DNA of 64,000 bases from Hyposmocoma kahamanoa (Eukaryota; Arthropoda; Insecta; Lepidoptera; Cosmopterigidae), in assembly GCF_003589595.1 (NCBI RefSeq), contig NW_020653855.1:1079912-1143911 (forward strand), read 5' to 3'. The first letter of the stretch is position 1. Every line of letters begins with the position of its first letter. The notes beneath the pieces are model-generated. The model saw only the letters and a list, made by a program, of their open reading frames with translations. It did not search any database and was not told the DNA's origin. A program made the position numbers and the translations under genes. This document shows, piece after piece, positions 35,601 through 50,600 of this stretch.

Positions 35601-38600
35601 TTCAAATACAAATAATCTTTGTAAAAACCGTACTTGTAACTTCAAAAACCCGCCATTTTTTGTAACAGTTCATCATAGAGCAAAAGTGTTGCCCATAAAT
35701 CGACTGCTCCTACGTAAAATATTGTATGTCGAAATTTTCTATCGACTATCAACTGAATGTTGGTTACGCTTATGCAATAAATAGCAATTTGAATTATCAA
35801 TTTCTGTAAGTTTATACATACATGTCTATTCAAAATATACAAAGAGGAGACATATTTTAAAGCTTTAACTTTAATTCAATATAGATAATCAGATTAACCT
35901 CTCCACGGCCTCCGTGGTCGAGTGGCTTGTTTTCATGGTGTAGCCATCTCAGAGGTTCCGGGTCAGTGTAGAAAACTAACTTTTCTATATTGTTTCGGGT
36001 CTAGGTGTTTGTGGTACTGTCGTTGTTTCCGATTACCATAACACAAGTGCTTTAGCTACTTACCTAGGGATCAGAGCAACGTATGTGATGTTATCTAATA
36101 TTAATATTAATAATGATATTAAATTCACCTCTTATTAAAATGTATAATGAATAAAATTTGATTAAATTTTTATTGAATTGATATTCAATTATTTTTTGTG
36201 AAATTACTACACTAGTTTGTTATAATTATTAATACAAAGATCGAACACTCAGAAAAAATTCCTTCGATCAATTTTTTCTAAAAAATTCCTTCAATCATTT
36301 TTTCTGAGTGTTCGATCTTTGTATTAATAATTATAACAAACTAGTGGAGTAATTTTTATTGAATTGAATATCAATTCAATAAAAATTTTATTAATACAGT
36401 GAACAGTGACATCTCTCGCCAGGACTGGTAGCTGCAAAGGTACTAACTGGGTGATAAATCTTTCATAGATTTCTCATAGATGGCGCTACGATTAAAAAGT
36501 CGTTGAAAAACCAAATACAAAGACACGACGCAAGCACATAGAAAAATTCGTGAGGTCCGTTGGTTCGTTCCGTGGCTTAGTTGGTATAGCCTCTGAGACG
36601 GTATGCAAGAAGACATCGGTTCGAATCCGACCAGATCGAAGGAATTTTTTCTGAGTGTTCGATCTTTGTATTAATAATTAGAATAAAATTTGATTTATAT
36701 TTTAGTAAACCAACTGTGAAAATAGAAATAAAGAAGGCAATAATGCAATTAAAACGTCGTAACTTTCACAATTCAAACATGTTTGGCAAAATTTTACCTT
36801 CTTTCACAATCTATCGACAAAATTTTCGACAACGACATGACTATTTACAATTTTATGAAAACTGGCAACTCTGTAAATGTCACTTTACTCTGTCTCCAAA
36901 AAATACAGCTATAGCTAGTTTTATTCATCTAGTTATCCCTAGTACGTGACAGGACTATAGTGCCTACTAAATATCTATTAATACAGGAGGACGCCAAGAT
37001 GACATGCTTAGACAAATTCTTAATGACGTATTTACTGACCAGACAAGTTAGTAGTGATGCTAGGTATCCCCATAACAGTGCATTCGGCGGGTGTATAGCC
37101 CCAAGGTTCATAATACGACGGGAAGACGCCAAGGTGGCACCCGCGGACAAATTCCTCGTAATCCAGACCGAATAACGGGTTTGTGGAGGACAGGAACTCC
37201 GGATGGAAAATAACCTGAAATGAAAATTAAGTTTTTAAACGATATCTGTTAGAGACCTGTGAAACTTCTTCACTTGCAAGAAAACGTGCTTGAATGTCGG
37301 AAGAGAATTTGACACGTCTGGTGATTGCAACAAGCGCCATCATGAACATGGCGTGAACCAAATTAAGAAAACAATCACAAATAAAATACACTATTCAATG
37401 TGAGCATAATAAACAGTATAGTCGGTCTTTTTCGAAGACGGAATAAAATGACAGTCCATTGCGCAAAATTGTTACCCTATCCGCGAGCATCTCAAATACT
37501 AGATTGCAGTCGATAAACATTCTATCGACTTTCGACTGAATATTGGTCACGCTTATGGAACAAATAGCCGATTTTTTTCATTTTGATTCAATTTTACATT
37601 TCAAGTCTTCTTTCACAATCTGTCGATAAAATTATCGACAACAACTACATAACTAGTTAAAATTTCATGACAATTGGCAACCCAACAAATGTCATTTTAT
37701 ATAAGGTATCTATACCTTATATATCAGATAACAATCTAATCCCGAATGTGTGTGTAAATCAATATTGATAAACATGTTAGTTGTACCCTTTTTCACAACA
37801 AAGAAACTTACTTTCACTTGGTCGTTGACGGTGTTGAACAATTGACATCTCCTAATAGAGTTCAGGCAAGGGTCGCTCCAGTCATCCACCTAGAAATGAA
37901 GATATTATATTAATTATCTTTACATTAATTAGAGCTCCTTATGAAAGAGTTCGTCCAGGACTGCCACATTACCTATTTTTGCCGCAAAGCAGTAATGTGA
38001 ACATTACTGCGTTCTGGTTTTGAAGGGTAATGGTGCTGGTAATTACATTCGTAACATTCACAAACCAGACATTTTTAGCTAATTTTACCTTCTTTCACAA
38101 TCTATCGATAAAACTGTCGATAAAACCACATGACTATTTAAAATTTCACAAAAACTGGCAACCCTGCAAATGTCATTTTCATCAAAAAAAGAAACAGTAT
38201 ATTATTTAAATATTTTTTTGCATGTTTGTTCGAATGCGTTCGTTAGATACATTACTCACACACAAGAACAAACACGGTACATTTAGGCGGGCAAAGGCGG
38301 CCTTATCGCTAAGAGCAATCTCATCCAGACAGCTTTTGACGCAAGTTTACTTGAGGAAAATTCACTTACAATGTTATGTGTAGTAATAGGCGGTAGACCG
38401 TCTCTTTGCAAAGCGTAGATACATCTCTTTAGACGGACCGTGTCGTCTTTGTGAAACAGCTCCGACGTGTCGGGTAGGTGACCTCTGAGATATGAAAAGA
38501 CGGGGATGTTAACAATAAAAACTATATAAAATTAACAGGACGGATGACCTGGTAAGGGCGGCGGGTAACCGATGGATGCACGTCGCGTCCGATTGGCTAG

Positions 38601-41600
38601 TCTGGAAATCTTTGGGGGAGGCCTATGTTCTGCAGTGGACGTCTTCCGGCTGATATGATGATGATCACGTGCATGTACTTTACGTGGGCTTGGAGTGTCA
38701 TTGCTCGCCACATCACTCTTTCAAGAGTGTACAGAAAGTGATCCTATTGTAAGTTTCTTTTGTGGCCCGTAAACGCAGTAACGCTTTGGCAATGTCTGAT
38801 CCAAAACCTAGATCTGAAGATCCGTCATATATATTATATTCTATTTTACTAACCTGAGGCAAATATCATACATCCGTTTGCCAACCTTCTGTTGTATGTC
38901 CTGTATGGTGTCCCTCAAAGCTTTTGTGACGGCGTGGCCGCGCAAGCTTTCTACGTTGAAGTTGTTGGTTTTCGCAGGGAATATCAAAAACGCCACCACT
39001 GTATATGGCGACCCTGATGCCTGGAATAATAGAACAGCATCATTATTAGCGTCTGACATTATTTTTTTATTAGCTTAAAACTAAATAATATTAATAATAA
39101 TAACTGGGAGCCAATTAAAGATCCTCACAAATAAAAACATAATAAGGAATCTGGTTACACAATTCACCTAACTTATTATATAAAATATTTAAAAAAAAAA
39201 AGAAAAACCACGGAAGTTGAAAGCCTTACTAAGAGTCAAAGAAGTGCTCACTCAATGCTCTCATTGCCAAAATCACACTCGCGATGATAAACTACAATAA
39301 CGGCCAGGCGCGCTCTGAAGAACATTTACTCGCTTATCAAAGCGTCTGATCAACGTGTCGATCGACAAAAAAAAATCGTTATCGATTGTCTGTTTCTTAG
39401 ACATTTACTCGATTATGTCTGATCATACATGTCGACCGACAATAAAACTTCGTTGTCGATCGTCTGTTTCTTAGACATTTACTCGATTATGTCTGAACAT
39501 AATTAATTTATAACTACAATTATTTTATTGTTAAATATAGAAAATCTATTTTTAAGCTGTAATATAAAGGAATTTGCTCAAAAAGATGCATAAAATACAG
39601 GTATACATTTATTTAGGTATCGCAATTACACATTAGGTTCTAATATTAGAATGTATAGCTTTACTATGAAGATGTGTTTAATTTAGATTCCCTTCTTAAT
39701 TGTTATTTGAATAGTATAATAGCTTTATCTTCCTTTTATCTTTATAAGAGTCGATCGACAAAAAAATTTCGTTATCGATTGTCTGTCTTTAGACATTTAC
39801 TCGATTATGTCTGATCATATGTATCGATCGACAAAAATAATCGTTATTGATCCAGAAGTGTCGTTCGACAAAAGATACGATGTTTATCGTCTGTTGCTTT
39901 GATTTTACCTTCAAATAATGGTTCAGCCGTGCCAAAGCTTCGATAAAAATATCGGCTCCCTTGTTCCCGAACTCGTACCGACCAGCTATGAAGAAATATA
40001 GTGTCTTGTCAAGGTCGAAGTTGAAGTGGCTGTGGACAAACACACACAATGTCGAATCAGTATAGGCATGGATCAATAAATCAAGAGATCTGCTAATCGC
40101 GATACAAGACATCGTAGTCGGGTATTTAGTACCTATGGTACACCAGATGTCGCCACGAGTAATAACTATTCTTTTTTTTTATAATTATTAATACAAAGAT
40201 CGAACACTCAGAAAAAATACTCAGAAAAAATTCCTTCGATCCGGTCGGATTCGAACCGACGTCTTCATGCATACCGTGCCAGACGCTATACCAACTAAGC
40301 CACGGAACGAACCAACGGACCTCACGAATTCTTCTATGTGCTTGCGTCGTGTCTTTGTACTTGGTCTTTCAACGACTTTTTAGTCGTAGCGCCATCTATG
40401 AGAAATCTTTGACAGATTTATCACCCAGTTAGTACCTTTACAGCTACCAGTCCTGGCGAGAGATGTCGCTATTCACTGTATTAATTAAATTTTTATTGAA
40501 TTGATATTCAATTTTTTTTTTTGAAATTACTTCACTAGTTTGTTATAATTATAAATACAAAGATCGAACACTCAGAAAAAATTCCTTCGATCCGGTCTGA
40601 TTCGAACCGACGTCTTCTTGCATACCGTGCCAGACGCTATACCAACTAAGCCACGTACTCTTTTTTTTATAATATCAAGTGACAGGACGGACAAGTCGTG
40701 CGCCATAAGGTAAGCTACATGCCATTCAGAACTTTAAATCGCAAAAATTTGAGGGGTACTGCCACTGCGCCCGTCACGCTAAGACATAAGTTGACAAGTC
40801 CCATGTGCCAGTAATTTCACCACATCGATTATAAATAGAGACGGAATGTCATTTAATTTGTTTGAAAACTATTCTGCCACATCATTACTGTGACAACTGC
40901 GCTCCGATTGGCTAGACCGAGTTCGAAACAATTGACGGGTGTCGTCAATGGGTGTCGTCAATTGTTTCACTTCAAATCGACCAATTAGCTTGAGCTTTGC
41001 TATAATGGACGAAAATTGCAAAAGTACATATCTATTATTTAATTAACGATGAAATTTGATTCCGTTTGTTTTGTAATTAGATGTTTTACTGTTTTTCATT
41101 TTATTATTCAATTTTGTAATATGATTTTTCGATCAAAATATTTTTAATGTAGTTTTTAAACTTAGGAAATGATAAACTTAATATATGCTCCGGAATCTTA
41201 TTGTAAAAACGTATACAGTTCCCCAGTAAAAGAGTTGTTTACCTTGGTTAAACGAAATCGTGGTACCATGAGTTTGGACTTAGCTCTAAGGTTAATATTA
41301 TGGATATCTTCTTTCTTATTGAAATTATGTATATTGTTACGGGCATATAAAATATTTGAGTAAATGTACTGTGATGCCACAGTCATGATACCAGTCTCCT
41401 TTCTCTGAGAGAAACCCGAGAGCCTAGACGGTACACAGAACGAATCGCTCGTTTTTGCAATACAAATATGGTTTGAATATCTGCCGCTTTATCCCACATG
41501 AGAATCCCGTAGGACATTATACTATGGAAGTAACTAAAGTAAACTAGTCTAACAGTACTAACATCGGTAAGCTCACGTATTCTGCGGACTGCGTATGCAG

Positions 41601-44600
41601 CGGAGCTTAATCTGCTGGCCAGGGAAGATATATGTGGAAACCATTGAAGTTTACTATCTAAGGTCATTCCCAAGAAGACTGCTTTATTAACAAGGTCTAA
41701 CTTTTCTCCGTTTATTTCTATGCTTGGACTAGTCGATTTTACGTTAGGTAATTCAAATTTAACACATTTTGTCTTCTTGGCATTAAGCAATAAATTGTTA
41801 GCATTAAACCAATAAACTACCTTAGAGAGGGTATCATTAATATGGTCATAGTTAATGTCATGTCAGTCTGTTTTAAAAATCAAGGATGTGTCATCAGCAA
41901 ACAACACTATACCAGAAATATACAACCATATACTCGATGTTACATCATTAGCACCTTTACCCTTGAAAACCGGAACACAGTAATGCTGACATTACTGCTT
42001 GGCGGCAGTATCCCTGGACGAACTCTTTCACAAGGAGCTCTACTGCTACTAAATGACAAGTTATTTTTGTAACTAATTTGTTTTACATTGACAAGCTGCA
42101 ATTTAACAAAACTACTTTTCTTTTTAGCACGGTATGCTAAAGACGCTGGTTCGAATTCAGCCGGGTCGAAGGATTTTTTCTTAGTCTTCCATCGTTGTAT
42201 TAATAATTATATATTATTTACGTTAAATTCAAATTTCATGCATATCGATGAATTGCCGAATTCGGAAATTGGACTTACCCATAAAAATGTCCTCTAACAA
42301 ACTCGTGTATTTTTTCTTTGGCTAAAGCATGCAAGTTCTGGAACTCGTGCAGAGCGGAGAACTTCTTCACGTTAAGACCGTTTGGAGTTATTATATCGGC
42401 CTTTCTTTTGAGCAGATGTTCCGCTTCGTACCCTGGAAAAATTATCAATTATCACTGTTGGGCACACGTCACTAGATCCCTGATACATATAGCTCACACA
42501 CTTGTCCCACAGAAGGTGACGGCAGATACCATGGAACGCCACCAAATCCTGACACAACTTTCTAGCCTCACATCATCTACTCTTTCCATACTACTTTTTT
42601 ATTCTTGTCACTTTTGATCCCAGCCTTCCCAAACTCTAATTTATATAATGAATTTTTCAACAAGAACTTTGTTTTGTAAATCAAAATAAAACAATGTATT
42701 TAGATGACAATGATTCAAATTTTTATTGTATTAAAAAAAGTAAAATTTGGCAATTAAGGAAGAAAAATAATATCTGATAAATGTCCACCACGACCACAAT
42801 TACAGATGTCGATTCTTTCATCAAAGTTTCTTCACTTTTTGACAAAATGGTGGGTCTATTTGGTTAATCACTGCACGAATTTTGAGTTATAAGGCTGCAA
42901 TCGATTCAATTGGCTTCGTATAGACTCTATCTTTAACATAACTTGCAACAACATCAATAACCTAGTTAATAAAACAGATATTGACATCTTCAATACCAAA
43001 ATTGTTACAGCGAGAAAATTACTCAGCGACTTCTTTTTTATTTCTTAGGATAGTCTTTTTATAAAGTTATATTGTAAAATTCTGTTTCTGTTGATTTTTT
43101 TATTAGAGTGCTTACTTATTTAAGTTACTTTATTTCTACAAGTGTAAACTTATTTAGCTTACTTCGTTGTTTAATTTAGAAATATAAATGTATATACTTC
43201 TAGTTTACCATTAATAGATAAAATAAAATAAAATAACCCCATAAAAATAAACCAGCGGTGTTAAATCACATGATCGAGCTGGCCACGTACCGGCTGACTT
43301 TCGAAATTATGCTGACCGGGAAAATTAGTTTGCAATAAATTCATTCATTGTTTCGGTGGCTGTGTGAATAGTGGTCCCCACTATTGAGGTACCCTCTTTC
43401 CAACAAAAAAAAAGAATCATCAAAATCGGTTCACAAATGCCTGTTTGATGAAATGATGAGTTGTCGCGTAATGTACATACATAAAAAAATACAGACGCAT
43501 TGAGACCACCCTCGGTAATAAAGTTTGGTTGTACTTTAAGTTATTTATTATGGTTACACTTTTATGTAATTTATTATTAGCATCAAGTATATAACCAGAA
43601 ACAGAGACGAAATAAGAGCCATCCATCCCTGGCAACTCGTCAGGCCTTATATTTTTCTTATTATATAATGGGCCTTATATCACTTTTAAATATTAACTCG
43701 CGTTTCTTGCACTGAAATCTCAAATTGAAATAGTACAGCGCCAACAACTGATCTGTGTGTACGTCTCCGTATATTTCAAAAATATTTTGTATTTATTGTA
43801 ATAAAGTTAATAGCTCTAAAAATGGGGGCCGTTCCATTCAGCGGTGTGGGAAAAACAGCAAAACATCTAATTACAAAACAAATGGAATCACATTTCATCA
43901 GTAATTAAATATTGAAATTTTTTTTTTTAATTTTCGTTCGAATTCGGGCCGGCCAATCGGAGCGCAGTTGTCACTGTAATGATTTGGCAGAATAGTTTTC
44001 AAACAAATTAAATCACATTTCGTCTCCATTTCTAGTTATATACTCGACGATTATCACTTAGATTTTAATTTTTAAATTTCATTTATTTATTCATTTCATT
44101 TATCCACACGCAAAATAGGCGCTTTGTCGTCGAGTTGCGGAAACCAGCCCGTTGCACCAAGTACCAAGTACCAAGTTCATTTATTAATATATTTTTTTTA
44201 TTTTGTAATTGTATATAGATTGTTGGGTCGAAAATAAATGATTATGTATCATGTTTATTTACGTACCTGTTATATCAGAGACGGTCGTGAAGATATGTGT
44301 CATATGAGCCGCGGCTCGTTCCATGCAGTAACGATGGTAAATCTGCCTCTTGCCAGCTTCTTCGTCCACAGAGAACTGGAAAAATTTTAACATAATGAAA
44401 TTTTAACTACGTAGACCGAAAGACAACTCGGTAGTTTTATTTAAGAACCCGGAAAAATAATTAAAAAAAGCGTTTCCGCCATGGGAGATGTGTGCAAAAT
44501 AAATTTTTGTAGCTGTAGAGCTCCTTGTGAAAGAGTTCGTCTAGGGAAGTACTGCCACCTTACCTATTTCTGCAGCCAGGCAGTAATGTGAACATTACTG

Positions 44601-47600
44601 CGTTCCGGTTTAGAAAGGTAAGGGTGCTGGTGAAATTATAGACCAATGGGACTTGTCAACTTATGTCTCAGGGTGACGGGCGCAATGGCATAGCCTATAA
44701 GATATTTGCGATTTAAAGCTCTGAATGGCACTGCAACTGTTATAGATTAGCGTGTCGTTTACCACCAGGTGCACAAATTTGTTCGTGCCGCTACCTGGTA
44801 TTATAAAAATAATAAAAATACAAATGCAGAAAGCCGTGCTGCTCGTATAGGTTCATCGGTTCTTAAGCCTGAATTCTTGAGTCGTGCCGACTGTGTCATT
44901 GCCGGGGAATACAAAATTCAAACATCTAAAGTTGCACCATCGAGGTCGCCATAGTATCAACCTACCTTATCCAAATTATTATAGAAGTCGGTATTGCCAG
45001 CGCACAGGTATCTTCCCAAAAGCGTAGCGTGTGTTGTGAACACAGTCGCGACATCTACATGGCGGGCTCTGTAAAAAAATTCATTTCTGTATTTAACCTC
45101 GTGAGTAAACGAACTTCACCCATTTTTTGTATTGTGGTAACACTGCTTTGCCTTTGCTAACTTTTTATTTTGACACTATCGAGACGGCAGTAACGTCAAC
45201 GACAATGGCGGGAACCGAGTGGACTTCAGTTTTGTTAAAACTAAAGATATGGTTGTGTAAGTGAATGTACCCTAAGAGACAAACAACTGGTAAGTTCCTC
45301 TATGTACTGTTTAACTTTACGACATACATACATAGACACAGTGGAAAGACACACAACTGAGTTAATTGTCGAGTTTAATATGGTTACGAAACATGTTCTA
45401 TGACTATCAATTTGCCACGTGCTGACTCGAGCCGCAGTACACTAGCCTCATTGACGCTTATGACTGTGGGTGCCTATCGTTGGCATCAATCGGGTCGGTA
45501 TTAGCTGGCATGTACACTTGCACCGCGATTAATAGCTATCGAAGCTTGAAACCTGTTGGGCAGAGGTTGGGCTAAAGGGGAGGCTGAAGGTCCACTCGGG
45601 GCGCCTCTCAAGGTGTCCCACCCCAGAACATAGGCGAGATGTGCTGGGGGTTTGTACGCGACATACGAGGTAAACCTCTACGGTTCCTCGTCATAGCACA
45701 ATGTAGTGTTATGACCGTTGTAATCATGGTTCAGTGTCTTTCTACCCGCTTATTATAGGTATTACAGTCTAGTCTAAACCCAATAAACCACAACGTGGCG
45801 AAAACTTTTTTGAAATTTAGGCACTGTGGTGTATTGGAACACCTATATAGTTTGTTCTGTATTCTCTATGTTAACTTAAGCTTATGTCATTTTTGTGTTC
45901 TGTCACCCATCCTCGAGACCTGTCTTGTAATTTAAGTATTAAGTTGTGTTCTGCCTGAAAGACTGTTTATCTTTATATAAAGTGAACAAGTATATTATAT
46001 TTAATTCCGCTGTCGCCTCCCTCACCCGTTCGTCATACACAACCACAACAGGCACTATTTTACGTCATCCTCGTATTGAATTCAATAGAAAACTTTTATT
46101 TCAGATAAAAATCCATATAGTGTTTACTAAAACAACATAACTTACGATCTAGTATTAATATTAATGTTATTTAATTTAAAGGGACAATACAGCAATACAA
46201 TTAAATGACGTATGGATCTAAAGCAAGCTCTCCGCAGGAGTGGGAAGTCCCACCGATCTGTGAACACACACAGGATGCTGTTGGAGCCGCAGATGCACAC
46301 CTTTTTCTCACGATAGCCATGAAAGTGTCATGCAACCAACTGTTTGAGCCTCGGTAAAGGTCTCCCGATGTGCACACATCCATGACAGCCCCCTCAGCAC
46401 CCTGAATGCGTTATTATGTTGGACACGTAAGTCGCTGAATGTCCGCCGCGAATACGCGACCGGGTGAGCCGAGTCACCGGTGGTTCCTCGCCAGTAAAGA
46501 ATTTTTCGGTCATAATTGTACCTGTTTTATAAAAAAAACCGACCTCAAAACTTCGTGGAATTAAAACTAATTGCGAAGTTTTATTGAAATCAGTTACGGG
46601 AAAATGCGCGAAATCGGATTCATCCCCTAGTTCGCCACCCTTAGAGGTGGGATATTTTCTTCATATTTCATCTTATTTCATATTTTAAATGGGACCAATA
46701 TCGAGGTACCCTCTTTCCAACAAAAAAGAACCATCAAAATCGGTTCAAAAATAGCGGAGTTATCGCGTAACATACATACAAAAAAAAGTCGTATTGAGAA
46801 CCTCCTTTTTTGAAGTTGGTTAACAAACAGCGTAATTAACATTTTTCAAAGAAAAAACCATTTAGATCGAAAGTTACCAAAATGCAAATAAATTAGTTAT
46901 GTAGCTATAATATATTTAACGGCCACTCTAATCGAATTCTATATCGAATTTGTATTACTCTAATCGAATCTAAGGGAGAATCCCGGGATCCCGGGAGAAA
47001 TATTTGTTTGGCCTACATTTATTTGTCTCGTGAGTTTGGGTGTAATTTGTAATTGTCTATTTGTGTGTCCATGGCACCCGCAACACAGGGTTTCCCCAGT
47101 GCGGGGCTATGTCGAGTGTGTGCGTTATTAAAAAAAAAAAGAAAAGAAAGAGGACAGCATAGGCTTGAAACTTGTAACCTCCATCTTTTTGCCTCGGGGA
47201 TAAAAACTTCCTATTTATTTGTAAAATGTAAGAACTAATGTATACCTCAGAACAATAAGGCCGATGCCGGCCTGCCATTCGTGGAAATGGGCAACTACAC
47301 GAGGTGGAGTATCGGTGTAATTTTCAGCTGCCTTGCGGAACTGAAAACAAACAAAATTTCTTCCTTTTATTCTAGTAACTTCGAGGCATCCATCCATTTT
47401 ATTGAAATTACAATCCCTTCAATCAATGAAATTACCATCAAGCAAACGACTTATTCGCTCGTCACTTAATAATAGGGGTTAAAGTATGAAATTGCCGATT
47501 TGTACTGAANNNNNNNNNNNNNNNNNNNNNNNNNNNNNNNNNNNNNNNNNNNNNNNNNNNNNNNNNNNNNNNNNNNNNNNNNNNNNNNNNNNNNNNNNNN

Positions 47601-50600
47601 NNNNNNNNNNNNNNNNNNNNNNNNNNNNNNNNNNNNNNNNNNNNNNNNNNNNNNNNNNNNNNNNNNNNNNNNNNNNNNNNNNNNNNNNNNNNNNNNNNNN
47701 NNNNNNNNNNNNNNNNNNNNNNNNNNNNNNNNNNNNNNNNNNNNNNNNNNNNNNNNNNNNNNNNNNNNNNNNNNNNNNNNNNNNNNNNNNNNNNNNNNNN
47801 NNNNNNNNNNNNNNNNNNNNNNNNNNNNNNNNNNNNNNNNNNNNNNNNNNNNNNNNNNNNNNNNNNNNNNNNNNNNNNNNNNNNNNNNNNNNNNNNNNNN
47901 NNNNNNNNNTTGCAATAAAACGGCAATTTCATACTTTAACCCCTAATATTATAAAAACAATCCTTCCATAAGATCTTACGTGTTCTATGCCTATAGCTGC
48001 ACTGTCTCACCGCACTCTTCTTAATATTTATACAGTCTTGTTGTCTATTTGGAGTCTGACGTTTCTAATCAGTGTCTATTTCGAGTCTTTTGTTTCTAAT
48101 TAGTCTCTATTTTAAATTTGTCGTGTCTAATTAGTGTCTATTTGTGTATCTCGAGTTTTTTGTTTGTTTGTTTTGATTTAACGTCTATATGTCTATTACG
48201 AGAATGTTGTTTGTAATTAATGTCTATTCGTCTATTTCAAGTCTTTTATTTCTAATTATCTATAAATATTTATGAAAATGTAATTTATGTTAAAAGGAAT
48301 AGTAATTTCTTTATGAAAAATAGTGACAGACATAACATTAATACGAGGAATAAAAATAAACTAGCTTTTCTTGATAGTCGTCTTCACAAAGTCAAAAAAT
48401 CATTTAAGGGGCAATGTATACGCTTCTATAACAAGATTCCGGTTGATATACAAAATTTGCCTTTCACGAGGTTTAAAACTATTGTGAAACAAAAACTTTA
48501 TACTAAAGGTTATTAATACAACTTCTGTGTACTTGGCTGACAAAAATCCGTGGTAGTAACCCGTTTAGCTCATGGAGGTAGTCTCGATCTCTGATGTTGC
48601 AAATAAAAAAATAAAAATATTGTAAATGTTATTTACAAAGAGCAACCCCTAGAGTTTCTTGCTCATTCTTCTCAGGGGAATCTGCCTTACGAATGAGCGG
48701 TAGAGTTTAACCATTGTGACGATTTCAAGTGTAATAATGCTTACCTATGAAATAAAGATTATTTTGAATTTGAATTTGAATATCGTCCATATGTCTATTT
48801 CCTGTATGTTATTTCTAATTAGAGCGTTTTTTAATTAGTCTGAGTCCATTGTATCTATGTCTGTTTGAGAATATTTCTGTGGCTCTAGTGAAAAGGGATA
48901 CAAGTAAAAAAAGCCAACTTTACAAGGAGACGCGAAAAACAGTTAAAAGCTTAATATAATATTAAGCGTTAAGTGTTTTTCGCGTTTTCTTGTAAAGTGG
49001 GTTTTTTTTACTTTTACTCCTTTTTACTAGAGCCGCAGATTTATTATCTACACGTATTCACTTACCTCACTAATAAACTGTGCGACCATAAAGCCCAAAA
49101 TAACAGCATCGTTAGCCTCAATATCAAGGTGCGGGATACCCAACGCGCATGTATCCCAGAGCTCTTGTTTGTAGCTGTCTAATTGCCACGCGCCAGAGCC
49201 AATATCGAACAGAATTATCTGCGGGTTACCGTCCACAAGCCACGTACCTGTGTGAAGCTGTAAAAAATATATTTGTAAGTATATCTGGATGATGATAAAC
49301 AATAACATGTCAAAAAACATGATAATAATTTAGGGAAAATGATGTCGAAATTTTTTTTTTCGTGATTTGGTTATTTTAAGTCAACTGTTTTTACCGCAAC
49401 TACATACAAAAATTTGTGAGGTCTGCTGCTGGTTCGTTTCGTGGCTTAGTTGGTATAGTGTCTGGCACGGTATGCTAGAAGACGTCGGTTCGAATCCGGC
49501 CGGATCTAAGGATTTTTTTCTGAGAGTTCGATCTTCGTATTAATAATTATAACTAGTGGAGTAATTTCACAAAAAATAATTGAATATAAATTCAATAAAA
49601 ATTTAATTAATGCTAGGAAATAATAAATGACTAAAGAATGAATTTTTTCTGAGTGTTTTTTTTTTTGAGTGTTCGATCTTTGTATCAATAATTATAACAT
49701 TTCCTAGCATTGTTTGAGAAAAGCACTATATACACCTCGGTGAAAACGGGGATTGCCTGACGCATATAACACATACTTGTCCGGCAATATCTTACTTCCC
49801 GGTCTATGCAATAATGTAATATTTCAAAATCACCTTGTAACCCTGGTGTCTCAAAGCGGTAACGGCGGCATGAAGGGGAGAATTAGACGGAAAGTCCGCT
49901 TCCTCAACTTCAGTACGAGCACATTGTTCCTTGTATGGCCCTGAAATATTATTTATTCTTATGAGAAAAGTATAGTTGTTTATGTGTCTGTTACATAATG
50001 ACAGGCATTAAAATACGAGTGTGGGTTTATGAAACGAGCCGACAGGTGAGTTTCACAAAAACATCACACAAATGTTTTAATGCCTAATTATGTATAGTTA
50101 CATACACTGCTTTATCTACGCACATATTATAAGCTTTCTGTGATGTGTTCAGAAACCGCACGTTACGACTGGCGAAATGGCGGCAAATAAAAACTTTTCT
50201 CGCGCATCTCACGCAACCGTAGTTTTTATTTAATTCATAGACAAACTAGAGTCGGCCCCAATTATCATATCGTACGATATTAAGTAACGTGTGAAATTTG
50301 TCAAAATTGTTTGCTATTAACATTTCAATTCGAATAAAACTTAATCTCGACTGATATTAGAATTGAGGTCGAACTAAATTGTTTCGTTTTTCCATTGACT
50401 TACAATTATATGGACGTCGGGTCCGCGCTAAAAAGTGTCCGCACTTGTAAGGCGCTAAAATCGTATACAGAGCGCCAAACTCCGCTTTAGTCTTCATTTG
50501 TTCGACTGACAGCGCGATACTGCGATGACATTACAATTTAAATTTCGAATAGGTTGACTTGGGACATTTTTTTCGTGGTTTTTGTATTAGACCCGTCGTC

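Larger units (their letters stand above)
35640..38190. repeat. TTTCACAATCTATCGA repeat cluster
   Basis: Related blocks with CTTCTTTCACAATCTATCGA, AAACTGGCAACCC and AAATGTCATTTT at 36765-36895, 37595-37705 and 38055-38190, with CTATCGACTATCAACTGAAT-type sequence at 35640-35790 and 37500-37570. GlyS exons 12 and 13 lie between the blocks. Confidence 0.6.

Noticed and set aside
47462..47971. Long ORFs through the N run
   Set aside because: Unknown bases contain no stops; there is no sequence evidence.
49438..49510. Apparent tRNA gene (box A and box B)
   Set aside because: The same tRNA-like unit recurs many times with a shared non-tRNA tail and no closed acceptor stem, so it is a SINE.
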